Shown piece after piece: positions 11,214-21,682 of a stretch of DNA of 64,000 nt. The notes beneath the pieces are model-generated. The model saw nothing but the letters and a program-made list of their open reading frames with translations, made no database searches and was not told the DNA's origin. The stretch's first letter is position 1. Each line of letters begins with the position of its first letter. The stretch is taken from NCBI RefSeq assembly GCF_000151665.1, contig NW_013171820.1, positions 156,444 through 220,443 on the forward strand, given 5' to 3'. The translations under genes and the position numbers were made by a program. The stretch comes from Blastocystis hominis (Eukaryota > Sar > Bigyra > Opalinata > Blastocystidae).

Positions 11214-11336
11214 TCACATTGTTGTGGACTGACTATACGCATGGTGTGCTCTTCTTTGAATGTTATGATCCTCATCTTATTCTTTGTTTCTTCGACTCCA
11301 CTACATGCTCAATTCATTATACAGTCCATTCTATAT

Positions 11337-11585
11337 CTAAAAATATAAAAAAATATGCCGACACTCTTCGGATTCGTCAGAAGATAGCTGCAGCAGCTTC
11401 CTGGCTGCCGCCATCTTTCTCTTTCTCTCCTCATCTAATTTTAGTTTGATACTAGAACATAGAATCACACCACTACACCACACCTTTGGAATGTTCTCCC
11501 TTTCCTCTATGAATATTAAATTGAAATTGTGTACTACCAAATTACCGTCACGAAGAGTAATTTTTCTTACCTTGGGTTGATCCAT
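11337..11585 (-). CDS. possible small basic protein
   Basis: A minus-strand ORF of 82 codons beginning MDQPKVRK. A 39-nt GT-AG segment (about 11505-11543) could be spliced out to give about 69 residues. The second half is Lys/Arg/Ala-rich (LDEERKRKMAAARKLLQL) followed by a serine/acidic patch. It could be a short gene or a 5' exon of something larger. No octamer is seen downstream and no family is recognised, so this is a weak call. Confidence 0.3.
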   Translation of the reverse strand: MDQPKVRKITLRDGNLVVHNFNLIFIEERENIPKVWCSGVILCSSIKLKLDEERKRKMAAARKLLQLSSDESEECRHIFLYF

Positions 11586-11728
11586 ACTTTTTTATGGTTA
11601 CTCGATGTGCTGCATTGTGTTATCGGATACAATATACGTTTATCAACAGCTGGCGGACCAACTATGCTTCGTGAATCAATCCTTTGGTAAGTGATATAGA
11701 ATCAAAGACCTACAGAGAGTTCGTGCGA

Positions 11729-13478
11729 ATGATTCGAGTATGCATTATTCCTATTCTCCTACTCATCCAAACACTCTATGCTACTTCTAGGGTGCGTGGG
11801 TCTCTCAAATTCATCACGCAAGATACGATGACAGCAACCATGACATCGAAACACGATTATGATGTGTATGATAATCCTGTGGATGTGGTGGTGACATTTT
11901 CTCAAGAAACGGAATCGCTTGAAGCAGAGCACTGTATCGTATTCCTTGATTCTTGGTTTACCTTACCGGTGTAGATTGTAAATGGAGCTGTTCATTCGAT
12001 TACCAAGCAATCGTCGACATCGTTTTGCATTTCAATAGTTCCAGCAATGCCCGGCTTTTTCTCTGTAACCTTGTCCAAATCCGTTACCTCCGTCTCTGGC
12101 GATACACTCATCAATCCACCCATCCTGGAGTTCAACTATTTAGGGTGCGAAATCACATCGAAGCGAGTCACCACAACCACCACATCCTCCATAACAGTCA
12201 CAATCATGACTAGCAAGCCATCCTATCTTTATGGATTGATTTCATCCACTCCCATGCAGTCTGCGCCGTCTGCTTCCACCATCATCTCCCAAGCACAAGC
12301 ATCTTCTGAGCAGCTTTCCACTTCCCATCTTCTCCAGTTTACCGATCTGGAAGAAGACACCAAATACACAATATATTTGGCAGGAAAGGAAGAACTGGGA
12401 ACGCTTCTCGCAATCGATGAGCATCTCACGGCCCAGACAAGGTCTTCCGCTGAGCCCGATGAAGAGGACTGGGATGCTAAATCAGATGGCACGATATGTA
12501 AGAGTGGATGGGCAATTTCGAAGGATACGAACACGCTGGAATTGCTTCCCTGCTCGTATAATGGATATTGCCAGCAGTCCAAATGCATGTAGCAATGAAA
12601 AGGGGTTTGCATTGTAGATGTGCACAGAATTATGAAGGAGAGGCTTGCGAGTCCATTGTTCAAGATCCATTGGACCGAACAAACAAAACGCATCAACTGA
12701 CGCATGTTAAAATGATGTTATGGGGAGAATTTGATGAATCGTCGCGACTGGAAGCATACTGGAAATTGTCCTTACGAGAAAGCAATAGTCTTTGTTCGCG
12801 GAATAATCGATAGTTGTAAGTGATCGACTCTCCTTATCGCCTTCCCTTGTTCAAATTCGTCACTGGAAGTATCCAGAAACAACAACTCTGTCTTCATTAA
12901 GCCGATTCATAGGTCTTTCTGATGAGAAGGAAAAGACGATCGCTATCCATGTAATGGTTTGCGGAACGTGTGATCTAGATGACCGTTGTTACAGGGCAAG
13001 ATATGCTCGTTCTGGTGACAAAACGATTGAATGAGATGATTGCAGAGAATGACATCAAAGAAGGAATGAAGGGAAAGCGACTGACCATCACAAAGGCAGA
13101 GGTGACAGCCACCTTCACGCAGGAAAATTCGGATTTGTGGAGTTGTTATGACGAAGAACACAATGATGATGAAACGGATACAGATTGTGGAGGAAGCTGT
13201 GCAAACAAGTGTGTGCTTTTGGAAAAGTGTGGAACGGATGCAGACTGTGTGGAAGGTTTGTATTGCACAAGAAATAAGTGTATTGACCGCAGTAAGCCTG
13301 GGTTGGTTGTGTCTGAAGGTTTCTAGATTGGAAGCAAGTGTTCATTGTGGCTGTGTGCATCGTTGGTCTCATTGTTGTGATTGTGGTTGTTGTGATTTTT
13401 GGTGGAATGATTTACCAAAAAGTATTTATAGAGAATTTATTGTTTTACTGTAGATAGCCAAAGCTTCTCGTCGTAAAT
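11729..13478 (+). CDS. EGF-containing type I membrane protein, poly(A)-made stop
   Basis: Seven exons, 520 residues. Introns: 11939-11974 (36), 12589-12617 (29), 12788-12813 (26), 13015-13045 (31), 13292-13326 (35), 13422-13453 (32). A hydrophobic start (CIIPILLLIQTLYA) is a signal peptide. The ectodomain has a fibronectin-III-like strand pair (LEEDTKYTIYLAGKEELG), a textbook EGF module across the second intron (CSYNGYCQQSKC-ICAQNYEGEACES), then a cysteine-rich segment (TDTDCGGSC...CGTDADCVEGLYC). One transmembrane helix (FIVAVCIVGLIVVIVVVVIF) precedes a 15-residue basic tail. The last codon is AAA at 13475-13477, followed by T at 13478, a 4-nt spacer and TGTTTGTT, so poly(A) would make UAA. 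Probably a surface adhesion or receptor protein; that role is inference. An alternative ATG lies at about 11684. Confidence 0.78.
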
Positions 13479-13482
13479 GGTT

Positions 13483-13490
13483 TGTTTGTT
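13483..13490 (+). terminator. TGTTTGTT polyadenylation octamer
   Basis: Exact octamer 4 nt after the T that would become the first base of a poly(A)-made UAA in the EGF-type membrane gene. Confidence 0.85.
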
Positions 13491-14509
13491 TCAAAAAACA
13501 AGGGAAACAGAAACAACAGTGTTGTTGTTTAAAGGTTTATGCGACATGAGACGATTGGCATTGGCCACCTGGGTTTGTTGTCTTTGTTGTTCACAGATCT
13601 ATACACATTACTGAAAGAAAAGTATAAAAAAACATGCATGATTTGTGTAGTAGCTTGATGGATGTGTTCTAATCTATAACATTTTGAGCCATTTCGGTAT
13701 TTCTAGAAAGAATCTATCAGGCGAATCAAACCTGAAGATGCGATTTGATGTGTTCGGACTGTAAGTTACTGCGGAATTTGATGAGGTGAGGAAGGAGAAC
13801 ACGAGGCGAAGTTTCTGCACATGAGTCAACTTGCCTTGTCTCACTTTTCAGTGCCAAATCAAAAATGGTAGACCGAATACAACTTTTGATGAGGTCTTCC
13901 TTCTGTTTTGACAACGTTGCCATGTCAACAGGAGGGTTATGATATCCAATTCCCGAGAGAATTGTCCACACATTTTGTGATATCAGTTGGTTGTTCATTT
14001 CATACACATTTTGACGGATTTTTCAAAACAGTCAAGTCAAGTCAAGAATCTTCCAAGGAATATTCTCAGATTAGGGGCCAAAGGGCAGAAATAGGTACCT
14101 CTCTCTCCATAAAGGCCCGAACATCGAGAGCATTTAGGGTCGGCGCTGTTTCCATTATTCTTTTGAAGGTAGGTAGTGTGCTTGATTTGGTTCACCGGAT
14201 TCGTATCTATGGTCCCTCTTTTCGTGGGGTGATCAGTCCTCAAGGTCCGAAGATTGATCCGTCTTTCTCTTTATCCGTTGGAGAGACCGTTGTTTCTTCA
14301 CTTAAAGACCAAAGATATAACGTGCTCGTAGGTTTCTCTCAGTTATCGCGCCTCCTTCTGGTTCTCTGTGATCTGCAAGGTTTTTCGGGGTCTGTAAGGG
14401 TTTCTGATCGATGGAGTGTTTTTGGTGGTCAGGTTCGTTCAGTTCCTTCCCTGCAGACCTCTAAATGTGCAAAATCCTTGTAGTTGCTGGACCGAAGATA
14501 TTGTAGTTT
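13491..14509. other. unresolved 1-kb region with antiparallel ORFs
   Basis: Two overlapping candidates compete. A minus ORF at 13726-14007 (93 codons, MYEMNNQLISQNVW...) has protein-like composition and an encoded TGA. A plus ORF at 13908-14483 (191 codons) is open but without a recognisable motif. Neither has a convincing octamer at the normal place. A TGTTTGTT at 14530-14537 on the plus strand lies inside the antisense of U2AF65 coding sequence and may be chance. I cannot decide which strand is coding. Confidence 0.4.
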
Positions 14510-14517
14510 CACAAACA
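14510..14517 (-). terminator. TGTTTGTG variant octamer of U2AF65
   Basis: One-base variant of TGTTTGTT on the minus strand, 4 nt past T at 14522, which is in frame at the end of U2AF65. Confidence 0.7.
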
Positions 14518-14521
14518 CAGA

Positions 14522-15984
14522 ATACATTGTACTGTTTGTTAGCATACGAAGCTTCTGACATAAACGTGGCTCTAACGATCCTTTTATTAAACCTTCTTCC
14601 AATCAGCGCCACTGCAGCGGACGCAGCTTGCTGAATATTTGGATACTCCACAATCACGTTCCCCACTCCCGGACTTTCGCCTCGCGGAATCGCCACCGAC
14701 AGTACTTGTCCAAAGCGCGAGCATTCCGTCTCAATATCGGCCTTAATATCGAGATAGTCCTCCGGATTCTCCAAATCCTCCTTCGTCACCATGTTCTTCA
14801 ACACAAGAATGCGCGATGGCGGCGACTTCTGAATCTGCCCTCCCGTGTTGATTCCAGCCTGCTTCAGCAGCTTCGCAGCGGTCTCCCTGGCCTTGTCGCT
14901 CTCTTCGAGGAACGGAACCTTCAAGTTGGGGAGATCCATGGTGGCCTGCTCAATGATCGCCGGATCGAGCTTCACCATCTCTTCTCCCTGCATAATCGGC
15001 ATGGGCTTCTGCTGCTTGACCGCCACAGGCCGTACGACGATGGATTGGTCGCACACCTTAATTCCATTAATGTTCTTGCACACGAGCGGAACGACCTCCG
15101 GCGACGCGTACACCACATACCCGAACCCGCGCGACTCGTTCGTCTGCGGGTCCCGCGAGATCGTAATCGACTTCACCTCGCCGAACGACGCAAAGATCGG
15201 CTTGATCTGCTCCTCGTCCACTCCCGCGGGGATTTCTCCCACGAACACCTTGCAATTGGCCTCGTTGTCGCCCTGCGCCATCGCGTCCGCGATCGCTCGC
15301 GCGCCTAGCTTGGGCGTGAACCCGATCTTGTCCAGCTGGAGCCGCGGAGGCCGGCCGGAAGGCATGGGGACGTCGGCCGGGTTGAAGGTCGGCGGACGCA
15401 CCACGCCGATGCTGATGCCCTCGTAGGGCAGGCCGTCGAGAGCAAGGCAGGCTGTGGCCAGCTCGGGCGTGGCGAACTCCACGATGGCGTAGCCTTGGTC
15501 TTTGTAGGCGATCAGCGAGGTGATGGGGGGCTGGGGGACCGGCTGGTCCACACACTTGAGGATCACGTCCACGAGGAAGTCTTTGAGCTTCTGGGGGGGA
15601 GAGGGAGAGGGAGAGAGATACCATGTCTTGATATTCGGTGGGGAGATTTGTGATGAAGAGACGCAGAATTGATTTGGATTCGGCCGTTTTGGCGTTCAGA
15701 GTGTTGGCTAAAACGCCGATTGTGCCGGTTGCGGTCAGCAGAGCTTCCGGAATGCCCTCGGGCTTTTGATCGAATAATCCTTTCTTCTTGTTTGTGCTGA
15801 AAGATTACGCAGAGATTCAAAAGACGCACCCACTACGGTCGCCGTGCGAACGACTCGGAGACCTCGAATGGCGTCGACTATGACGGTCGGAAGATCGTCT
15901 GCTGTCATAGCTATGCGATCGGTGACGATGGCTACGACTCGAGCGGTGGCTGTCTCTTGAACGCGATCTGCTGTTACGTCCCAT
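14522..15984 (-). CDS. U2AF2: splicing factor U2AF large subunit
   Basis: U2AF65 binds the polypyrimidine tract at 3' splice sites and helps recruit U2 snRNP. Three exons, 466 residues; introns 15797-15829 (33) and 15591-15621 (31). The ATG at 15984 starts an RS domain (GRNSRSRSRDSHRSS). RRM1 follows (RLFITNLPTEYQDM, about residues 91-180), RRM2 (CKVFVGEIP...GFGYVVY, about 230-310), and a C-terminal UHM-type RRM (ILVLKNMVTKEDL...GNVIVEY, about 370-455). The linker between RS and RRM1 includes LFDQKPEGIPEALL. The frame ends ...YANKQYNV with T at 14522, 4 nt before a TGTTTGTG octamer, so the stop would be made by polyadenylation. Reading past it adds a cysteine-containing tail that the family lacks. 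The introns here are too short for long polypyrimidine tracts. Confidence 0.93.
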
Positions 15985-16138
15985 TATCTAGATGTCACTC
16001 TCACTTGGATAAAAACTCACAATTGAGTTTCACGAATTCAAATCAGAAAACACCCAATATTGACGATTTCTGATTAGTTCGCAGAATTCTGCCGAATTTC
16101 TGGATTCCTAAAAATCAGAGGGATATATTGAACTTGAA

Positions 16139-17101
16139 ATGGGTTCAAGGAATATTGATCTCAAGAAATATTCAATTTTACAATTGCTGGTCACTTTCGT
16201 CCTATTGGCTGTTGCTGCTGTACTACAATTTTGTCCAACAAGGAAAACGGAGTTTTTGGAGGGGGATCTGTCGATTTCGCACACGTGTGGCAATTCCGTG
16301 AGGTAATTTTTGTGGAAGGTTGTTGAGGTGAAGTATTGTGATGATTATCCTCTATTATGCTATCAGCGCTCTCCTTCTCATGGTCCTACTTTGCTTGTTT
16401 ATTGATCGACCCCAGTTGTTGAGGGTACGAAGTGTTTGAAGTGTATTATTTGTTTTAGGTGTTGGTTCATTTCATCTTAACTTGTTCGCGCGTTTTAGGC
16501 GTTGATCTAGTGCTCGTGAACATTCTAAAAGTGTTCACTGGGAGACCGCGTCCATGCTTTTTCGATCTCTGTGGTTACCCATCGACCGATCATATCTATG
16601 GTCAGTTCGGTCAAATTGGGGATGTTTACAAGTGTTCTCACTCTGTATGCTTGTTCATTGATTCCCATTATAGTACTATGCGGTTAATGACGCGTTCCGC
16701 TCGTTTCCGTCCGGTCACTCGATGCTTTCCGCTTCTGTTTTTGCCTTGTATTATGTGTTCCTAAACGTCATTACGGCCGAAAACAAGCGGTGGAACCCAC
16801 GAATTCTCTCTGTTGGCCGATGCAGGACTGATTGACCGTAGATGGTGACGATGATTTTGAAAGTTGTTTTCTTCCTTTTGTCCAGCTTGCTGAGTGCCAC
16901 GCGCATTGTAAGGTTTGAAAACGATGGGTTGAAGTGTAGTTTGACTATCGACACTTTGCATCGGATGTGGTTTGTGGGTTTTTGCTTGGAATCGTCGCTA
17001 CCTTCTTTGCAGAGAGGAGTTTGTACTGGAGCGATGATTTGTCGTATGAGGAAGCGGATTTATCCGAGAAGGAAGGCTTAATTGGCAATACAGAAGTGTA
17101 G
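16139..17101 (+). CDS. PAP2-family lipid phosphate phosphatase
   Basis: Integral membrane phosphatase of phosphatidate or related lipid phosphates. Six exons, 268 residues. Introns: 16303-16333 (31), 16425-16458 (34), 16645-16673 (29), 16812-16841 (30), 16908-16939 (32). Splicing rebuilds all three catalytic motifs: KVFTGRPRP (motif 1), FPSGHS (motif 2, exon 4) and TRIFDYRHFASDV (motif 3, with the nucleophile-activating His and Asp, spanning the last intron). About six hydrophobic helices are seen: near the N-terminus, in exon 2, around the motifs and after motif 3. The tail is acidic. It ends with an encoded TAG; a TGTTTGTT lies 77 nt downstream. Substrate and membrane are not determined by sequence. 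Confidence 0.92.
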
Positions 17102-17178
17102 TGTGGGCAGGAGTGGAGTTCTTTATGGATTGTACCATCATTTATTTTATCACTTTAATTCTTACCAATAAAATCGTT

Positions 17179-17186
17179 TGTTTGTT
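17179..17186 (+). terminator. TGTTTGTT polyadenylation octamer
   Basis: Exact octamer downstream of the PAP2 gene, after a short AATAAA-like stretch. Confidence 0.65.
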
Positions 17187-17822
17187 GGAACCAGGGCAAA
17201 TTTGTTTTGTGGGTTGTTTCTTTGTGTTTGTAGTTACAATATATATATAATATATAATATATATATGATAAATCATTATGTCTTTGGATAATTCTATGGA
17301 GTTTGGTCCGCCAAGTATATGCGAAATGGATATATACCAAACATATACAATGAACACATATCATAATCAACTTTCCATTATTACCAAAAAAAGCATACAT
17401 AAATATATAAGCTCGCACCTACCAAACAGAATTCATTTAAAGGCGGGAAGGGGACCAGCCAGAGTTCAACTTAACAAAGAGGTTAAGCACCAAACTGAGG
17501 CCGTTCCATACCCTTACAAAAATTGGATCGTAATCTACGATGCCTCCATTATCAGTGGAAGCGTTAGTTTCCTTACTCATTAGTTTGAGGCCGATTTTGC
17601 TTTGGGGTCTTCAGGCTCTTCCAGAATTAAGTGAATTTTTGATTATGGGTTTGGGGAGGACTCGTTTTTTTTTCAATTGTTTGTCAACAAACCATTCTAC
17701 GCTCATTAAACGTAATGATTCACAAAAGAACAAAAGGGCAAAAGGGCAAAAGGGCAATCAATCGAGTCAAATAGTAAAAGTGATGATCCAATGAAAAACG
17801 AAAGCTTGCATTTTAAAATAAC
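17187..17822. other. noncoding region, possible structured RNA
   Basis: The first part is AT-rich with a TATATA run near 17240. Positions about 17430-17690 are less AT-rich, have no credible coding frame and contain inverted repeats, for example CTTAAC/GTTAAG around 17471-17488 and a CGTA/TACG pair near 17529-17539. Short AAGGGCAA-type repeats lie at about 17727-17757. No tRNA, 5S or snRNA signature could be confirmed. Confidence 0.35.
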
Positions 17823-18562
17823 TTAATTCGTCTTTCGAGACTTGAGAATACGAGCAAGCTTTTCCATAGTAGACTGCTGCTTCTTTAGGTCGCGGGAGAA
17901 CTCAACATAAAAGGTTAGGTATAAAGAGCTGAGGAACTGAAGGTTTTGCTTCATCTCCGAAATCTCTCTCCTTAGCTTATCCACATCGCACAAATTCTAG
18001 GAAACAAACCAAAAGGCTCACTTACTTCGCCATGAATAAGACTCAACTCGACAGAAGCCTTCGCGACATAGGAATCAAAGATACTTTTCATTTTCTGTTC
18101 CAGATCCAATAAATACTGTCTCTCTTCTTCGATTTGACGAACCTTGCAGTAGTACTCCTCTGTAGCGGCTTGATATCCGCAGTTGTAATAATAATCAGAT
18201 AACACGGAAGGAGAGGCAGAAGAAATAGGCGAACCTTTCGGCGGCAAATATCGAACCTTGTCATTTTTCTTATTCTTATGCATGGCGATTCACACATACC
18301 ACATGGAGCGACTGCACACCCATTCTTGAAGGTTCCTTGGAAGAACAACCATCTTGCGAAACTATAGGAACTGTATCCCCTGTGCTGTTTGTGCAGGCTG
18401 TTTCCGATGCTGATATAGATGTATTTGGTGGAACAGTGTCATTTACCTCATGCTCAGCAGATACACACTCCACCTACAAAGAGATATGAGTACAAGCCGG
18501 AAAACATCTCCAATCTGGAGGGATGTGAAGAATGGGTAACAGACAAAGAAAACAGTTACCAT
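17823..18562 (-). CDS. coiled-coil protein of unknown function
   Basis: Read from an uncertain start (ATG at 18562) through introns of about 32 nt (ending near 18474), 25-28 nt (about 18258-18285) and 29 nt (17997-18025) to an encoded TAA at 17823-17825. The N-terminal part is low-complexity, rich in Ser, Thr, Pro and Glu. From about residue 75 it is helical, including RQIEEERQYLLDLEQKMKS and a final coil REISEMKQNLQFLSSLY...LARILKSRKTN. No family is recognised. It is divergent with the aldolase gene at 18972. Start and first exon are tentative; the last two exons are secure because splicing joins one continuous coil. Confidence 0.6.
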
Positions 18563-18971
18563 TGGATTCACTGGGAATCATTACGAGATGGATCGATAAA
18601 GTGAAGAAAGGTTGTTGTTTTATACCAAGTGGTTGTCAATTTGTCAGTTCCGTTGATTCATAAGATATGGCCGTTCCACAAGTGTGCGATCATTCTTCCG
18701 GTTGCAAGGCCAATAAAACGTGGTGGCTTTGCTAAAATCGGAAAAACTTACGATCCCCAAACGATCTATAGTAGGATTCACACGAGCCACTAGGCAAGGT
18801 TTCGAGCCCTCAGTCGCAATACCCAAGATCGAAGCTTCTAGAAGGTGAAGTGATAACGCAATGGCTGATTCAATGAGTGGAATAAAGCAGCTCGCCAATG
18901 GATTTTATTCTGCCGATTGCACAAATCGAACCCTCACTTATCATCATATTTTTATATTAATCTTAAGATCA

Positions 18972-20054
18972 ATGAGTGGTGCTCTTTCTTTCCTTCATCC
19001 TGGTGTCCTTACTGGAGACGAAACCATGGAACTGTTCAGATATGCTCAGAAGAACGGATTTGCTATTCCTGCCGTGAACTGCACAAACACTGATACCATC
19101 AACGCTTGCCTGGAGGCTGCTGCTGCTATCAACAGCCCCATCATCATCCAGTTCTCGAATGGAGGTGCTGCCTTCATTTGCGGAAAGAGTGTGAAGAGCG
19201 ACAAGCCTCAGGGTCAGGCCGTGCTCGGATCCATTGCCGGAGCCAAGTATGTCCACTCTGTGGCTGCTGCTTACGGAGTGCCCGTTGTGCTGCACACTGA
19301 CCACTGCGCCAAGAAGCTGCTTCCTTGGCTGGATGGCTGCCTTGATGCCGATGAGGAGTACTTCAAGGAGACCGGCAAGGCTCTGTACTCTTCTCACATG
19401 ATCGATCTGTCCATCGAGACCCTCGACGACAACCTTGCTCTGACCTCCAAGTATCTGGAGCGTTGCAACAAGGTGGGCGTGCTTCTGGAGATGGAGATCG
19501 GTGTGACCGGAGGAGAGGAGGACGGAGTCGACAACAGCGGTGTTGAGAACTCTCGCCTGTACTCTCAGCCCGAGGAGATCCTGAAGGTGTACACCACCCT
19601 CGGAAAGATCACTCCTCGCTTCACCGTGGCTGCTGCCTTCGGAAACGTCCACGGAGTGTACGCTCCTGGTAACGTGAAGCTGCACCCTGAGATCCTTCAC
19701 AACGCTCAGAAGTACGTGAAGGAGCAGCTGAAGCTGGAGGACAACAAGCCCGTGATGTTCGTGTTCCACGGAGGCAGCGGTTCTCTCCCTGAGGAGATCG
19801 ACTGCGCTGTGGCCGCCGGAGTCGTGAAGATGAACGTGGATACCGATACCCAGTGGGCCTTCTGGAACGGAATCCGCAACTACTACCTCAAGAACGAGGA
19901 CTACCTCCAGAAGCAGGTCGGTACCTCGACTGATCCCACTCATCCCAACAAGAAGTTCTACGATCCTCGTGTGTGGATGAGAGAGGGAGAGAAGAGCATG
20001 GTGGAGCGTATTAAGGAATCGTACAAGTGCCTCCATGGTGAGAACCGTAACTAA
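18972..20054 (+). CDS. FBA: class II fructose-bisphosphate aldolase
   Basis: Zinc-dependent aldolase that splits fructose 1,6-bisphosphate in glycolysis. Intronless, 360 residues from the ATG at 18972; an upstream in-frame ATG at 18861 would add an AT-rich, non-homologous leader, so I reject it. Class II motifs are present: HTDHCAKKLLPW (zinc His and catalytic Asp region), AAAFGNVHGVYAPGN, FHGGSGS, and MNVDTDTQWAFWNGIR (phosphate and substrate binding). Length fits the yeast/E. coli-type (class IIA) enzymes. Codon use is strongly biased toward GC-ending codons compared with neighbours, suggesting high expression. The stop is an encoded TAA. Only a shortened octamer (ATGTTGTTC, 20096-20104) follows, and it overlaps the proposed start of the next gene. 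Confidence 0.96.
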   Translation: MSGALSFLHPGVLTGDETMELFRYAQKNGFAIPAVNCTNTDTINACLEAAAAINSPIIIQFSNGGAAFICGKSVKSDKPQGQAVLGSIAGAKYVHSVAAAYGVPVVLHTDHCAKKLLPWLDGCLDADEEYFKETGKALYSSHMIDLSIETLDDNLALTSKYLERCNKVGVLLEMEIGVTGGEEDGVDNSGVENSRLYSQPEEILKVYTTLGKITPRFTVAAAFGNVHGVYAPGNVKLHPEILHNAQKYVKEQLKLEDNKPVMFVFHGGSGSLPEEIDCAVAAGVVKMNVDTDTQWAFWNGIRNYYLKNEDYLQKQVGTSTDPTHPNKKFYDPRVWMREGEKSMVERIKESYKCLHGENRN

Positions 20055-20095
20055 ACGGAGTCACAAATTGTAGTTATTTATTATTTTGTTCTTTA

Positions 20096-20920
20096 TGTTT
20101 GTTCGTAAACATTTATTTGAGAATGTAGGAGATTGAGTTATTCTTGCCTATGGGGTACAGATCAAGCTGGTAGCCTTCGACATTGACGGTACTCTCACCG
20201 ACACCATGGCGCATTTGTACGAGACCGATGATTTCCTTCAGCAGTATGCCATAGAGAAGTATCCTCAGGTAAAAGCCGAGGAGCTCGATCAGTATCTGTA
20301 GCCTCTCGAATCTTGACTGCTAGAGTCACTCAGAAGAATATGGAATTCATCCGGAATCACCCAGAAGTCAAGATAACGGTGGGCGAAATACGGAGAGTGT
20401 TTTACCAGGACATTGGAAAGAAATATAAGTAAGAACGATCGAGCACTCTGAAACCAAGCTGTCCGGAATCATTCGCTGATGATCTGTATGATACCTGGCA
20501 AAAGAAGCGGAATGAGGTAGCAACCATGGAATTCTGTGAATGTAGTACAAAGTTTATCCATGTGTCGAGCCTCTTTTCAGGCAAGTGAAGCAGCATGGCT
20601 GTCTGCTAGTGGTCATCACGGACGGCACTGCTGATTTTACCAATATTCCGTACCTGAACCAGTACGTAGATCTGTTTGTCAGTCCCCAGACATGCAACGT
20701 GACCAAAGTCAACGGAGAGGCGTATTCTGCGGTAATGAAGGCCTATCCGTCAATTCCTGCCTCCTCCTGTGTGATGATCGGAGATAATCCGATTAGTGAT
20801 ATTCTGAGAGCGCGAGAGAAGGGATGGAAAACCATCTACATTGCGCCTTCTTCCGATGAGTCCGCTGCGGACTGGACGGTTCCCTCTGTGAGCGAACTAT
20901 TATCGAATTCATTTGTTTGA
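20096..20920 (+). CDS. HAD-family hydrolase
   Basis: Haloacid dehalogenase-type phosphatase. Motif I is FDIDGTLTD (nucleophile Asp), motif II VVITDGT, and motif IV MIGDNPISDI. Exons 20096-20104, 20161-20291, 20324-20428, 20459-20516 and 20546-20920 sum to 225 residues with every junction in phase. The last three introns are 29-32 nt. The first exon (MLF) and its 56-nt intron are inferred only because they supply an ATG in phase; the true start is uncertain. A cap segment lies between motifs I and II. Substrate is unknown. The encoded TGA is only 17 nt from the end of the convergent CIA2 gene. The 5' end begins about 40 nt after the aldolase stop on the same strand. Confidence 0.82.
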
Positions 20921-20937
20921 GAAAACACACAAAAACG

Positions 20938-21624
20938 CTAAATGTACTCCGCAATCAACGCATCCACATCTGCAAAGTCCGTATCAACTATACACTTCTC
21001 AATCACTTTCACTACGATAAAGGACTCAACGTCATGCTGCCTATAAGGAGGGATATGCAATGTAGGATTCTCTAGAGCAGCGGCTACACGCTCCTTGTCA
21101 TTGATTTGCCGGTTGAGCGATTCTTCCGTGTTGTGTGTTCCGGGCGATATGTATACTCTGGATTTCAGGCGACGGGGAAGACAGCGGTCCAGTTTCACTC
21201 GAATACACAACCCAATCACAGCAGCCTGACTAGACCGTTATTTGCATGCTCCAGGTGTACGTGCAGTTTGGAATAGTGGGGGTGAAATATACAATTACTC
21301 TGTTTTCCTCGTTGTCGACAGAGATGTTAGCCAACTACAGAAAAAACGAAATGAACGGAGAACTTGAATCACGTTGAGTTGTTCCAAATTCATAGGATAC
21401 TCGGGGTCCTTGATCGTACGAAGATAGTCTAGGCCATAAGTTTCGAAGTAGAAGCATTTACTAAACACTTCGAGTGCATCAATCTCCTCCTTTTCTGCGT
21501 GCGAGGGGTCATGTAGCTTCGACCTTCTAGTAATCTACCTTTTGACCTTCAACTCCCATCATAATACACTCGCTATTTTGTAAATGATCGGACTTGTGTT
21601 TTGAAATATAGAGAGGTCGTCCAT
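20938..21624 (-). CDS. CIA2: CIA2/MIP18-family cytosolic Fe-S targeting protein
   Basis: Homologue of FAM96/CIAO2, which with CIA1 and MMS19 delivers Fe-S clusters to cytosolic and nuclear apoproteins. Five exons (21624-21568, 21534-21462, 21428-21364, 21334-21261, 21229-20938) give 186 residues. Introns are 33, 33, 29 and 31 nt. Splicing rebuilds the family hallmarks: NTSPIIYK near the N-terminus, [32 protein letters not shown] with the reactive Cys, [14 protein letters not shown], and [14 protein letters not shown]. The C-terminus is about 20 residues longer than in animals ([18 protein letters not shown] and a short acidic end). The stop is an encoded TAG. It is convergent with the HAD gene. 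Confidence 0.93.
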
Positions 21625-21682
21625 TCTTTATTTGAGTGTTTTTGAAAGAACCGATTTTACTTTTTCCAGTTGATTTGGTCGG

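Noticed and set aside
12677-12684. AACAAACA inside the EGF-type gene
   Set aside because: Within a plus-strand coding exon, with no minus-strand reading frame leading to it.
14628-15426. Plus-strand ORFs of 226 and 193 codons
   Set aside because: Antisense to the RRM-encoding exons of U2AF65.
18969-20036. Minus-strand 355-codon ORF
   Set aside because: Antisense to the aldolase; created by its strong codon bias.
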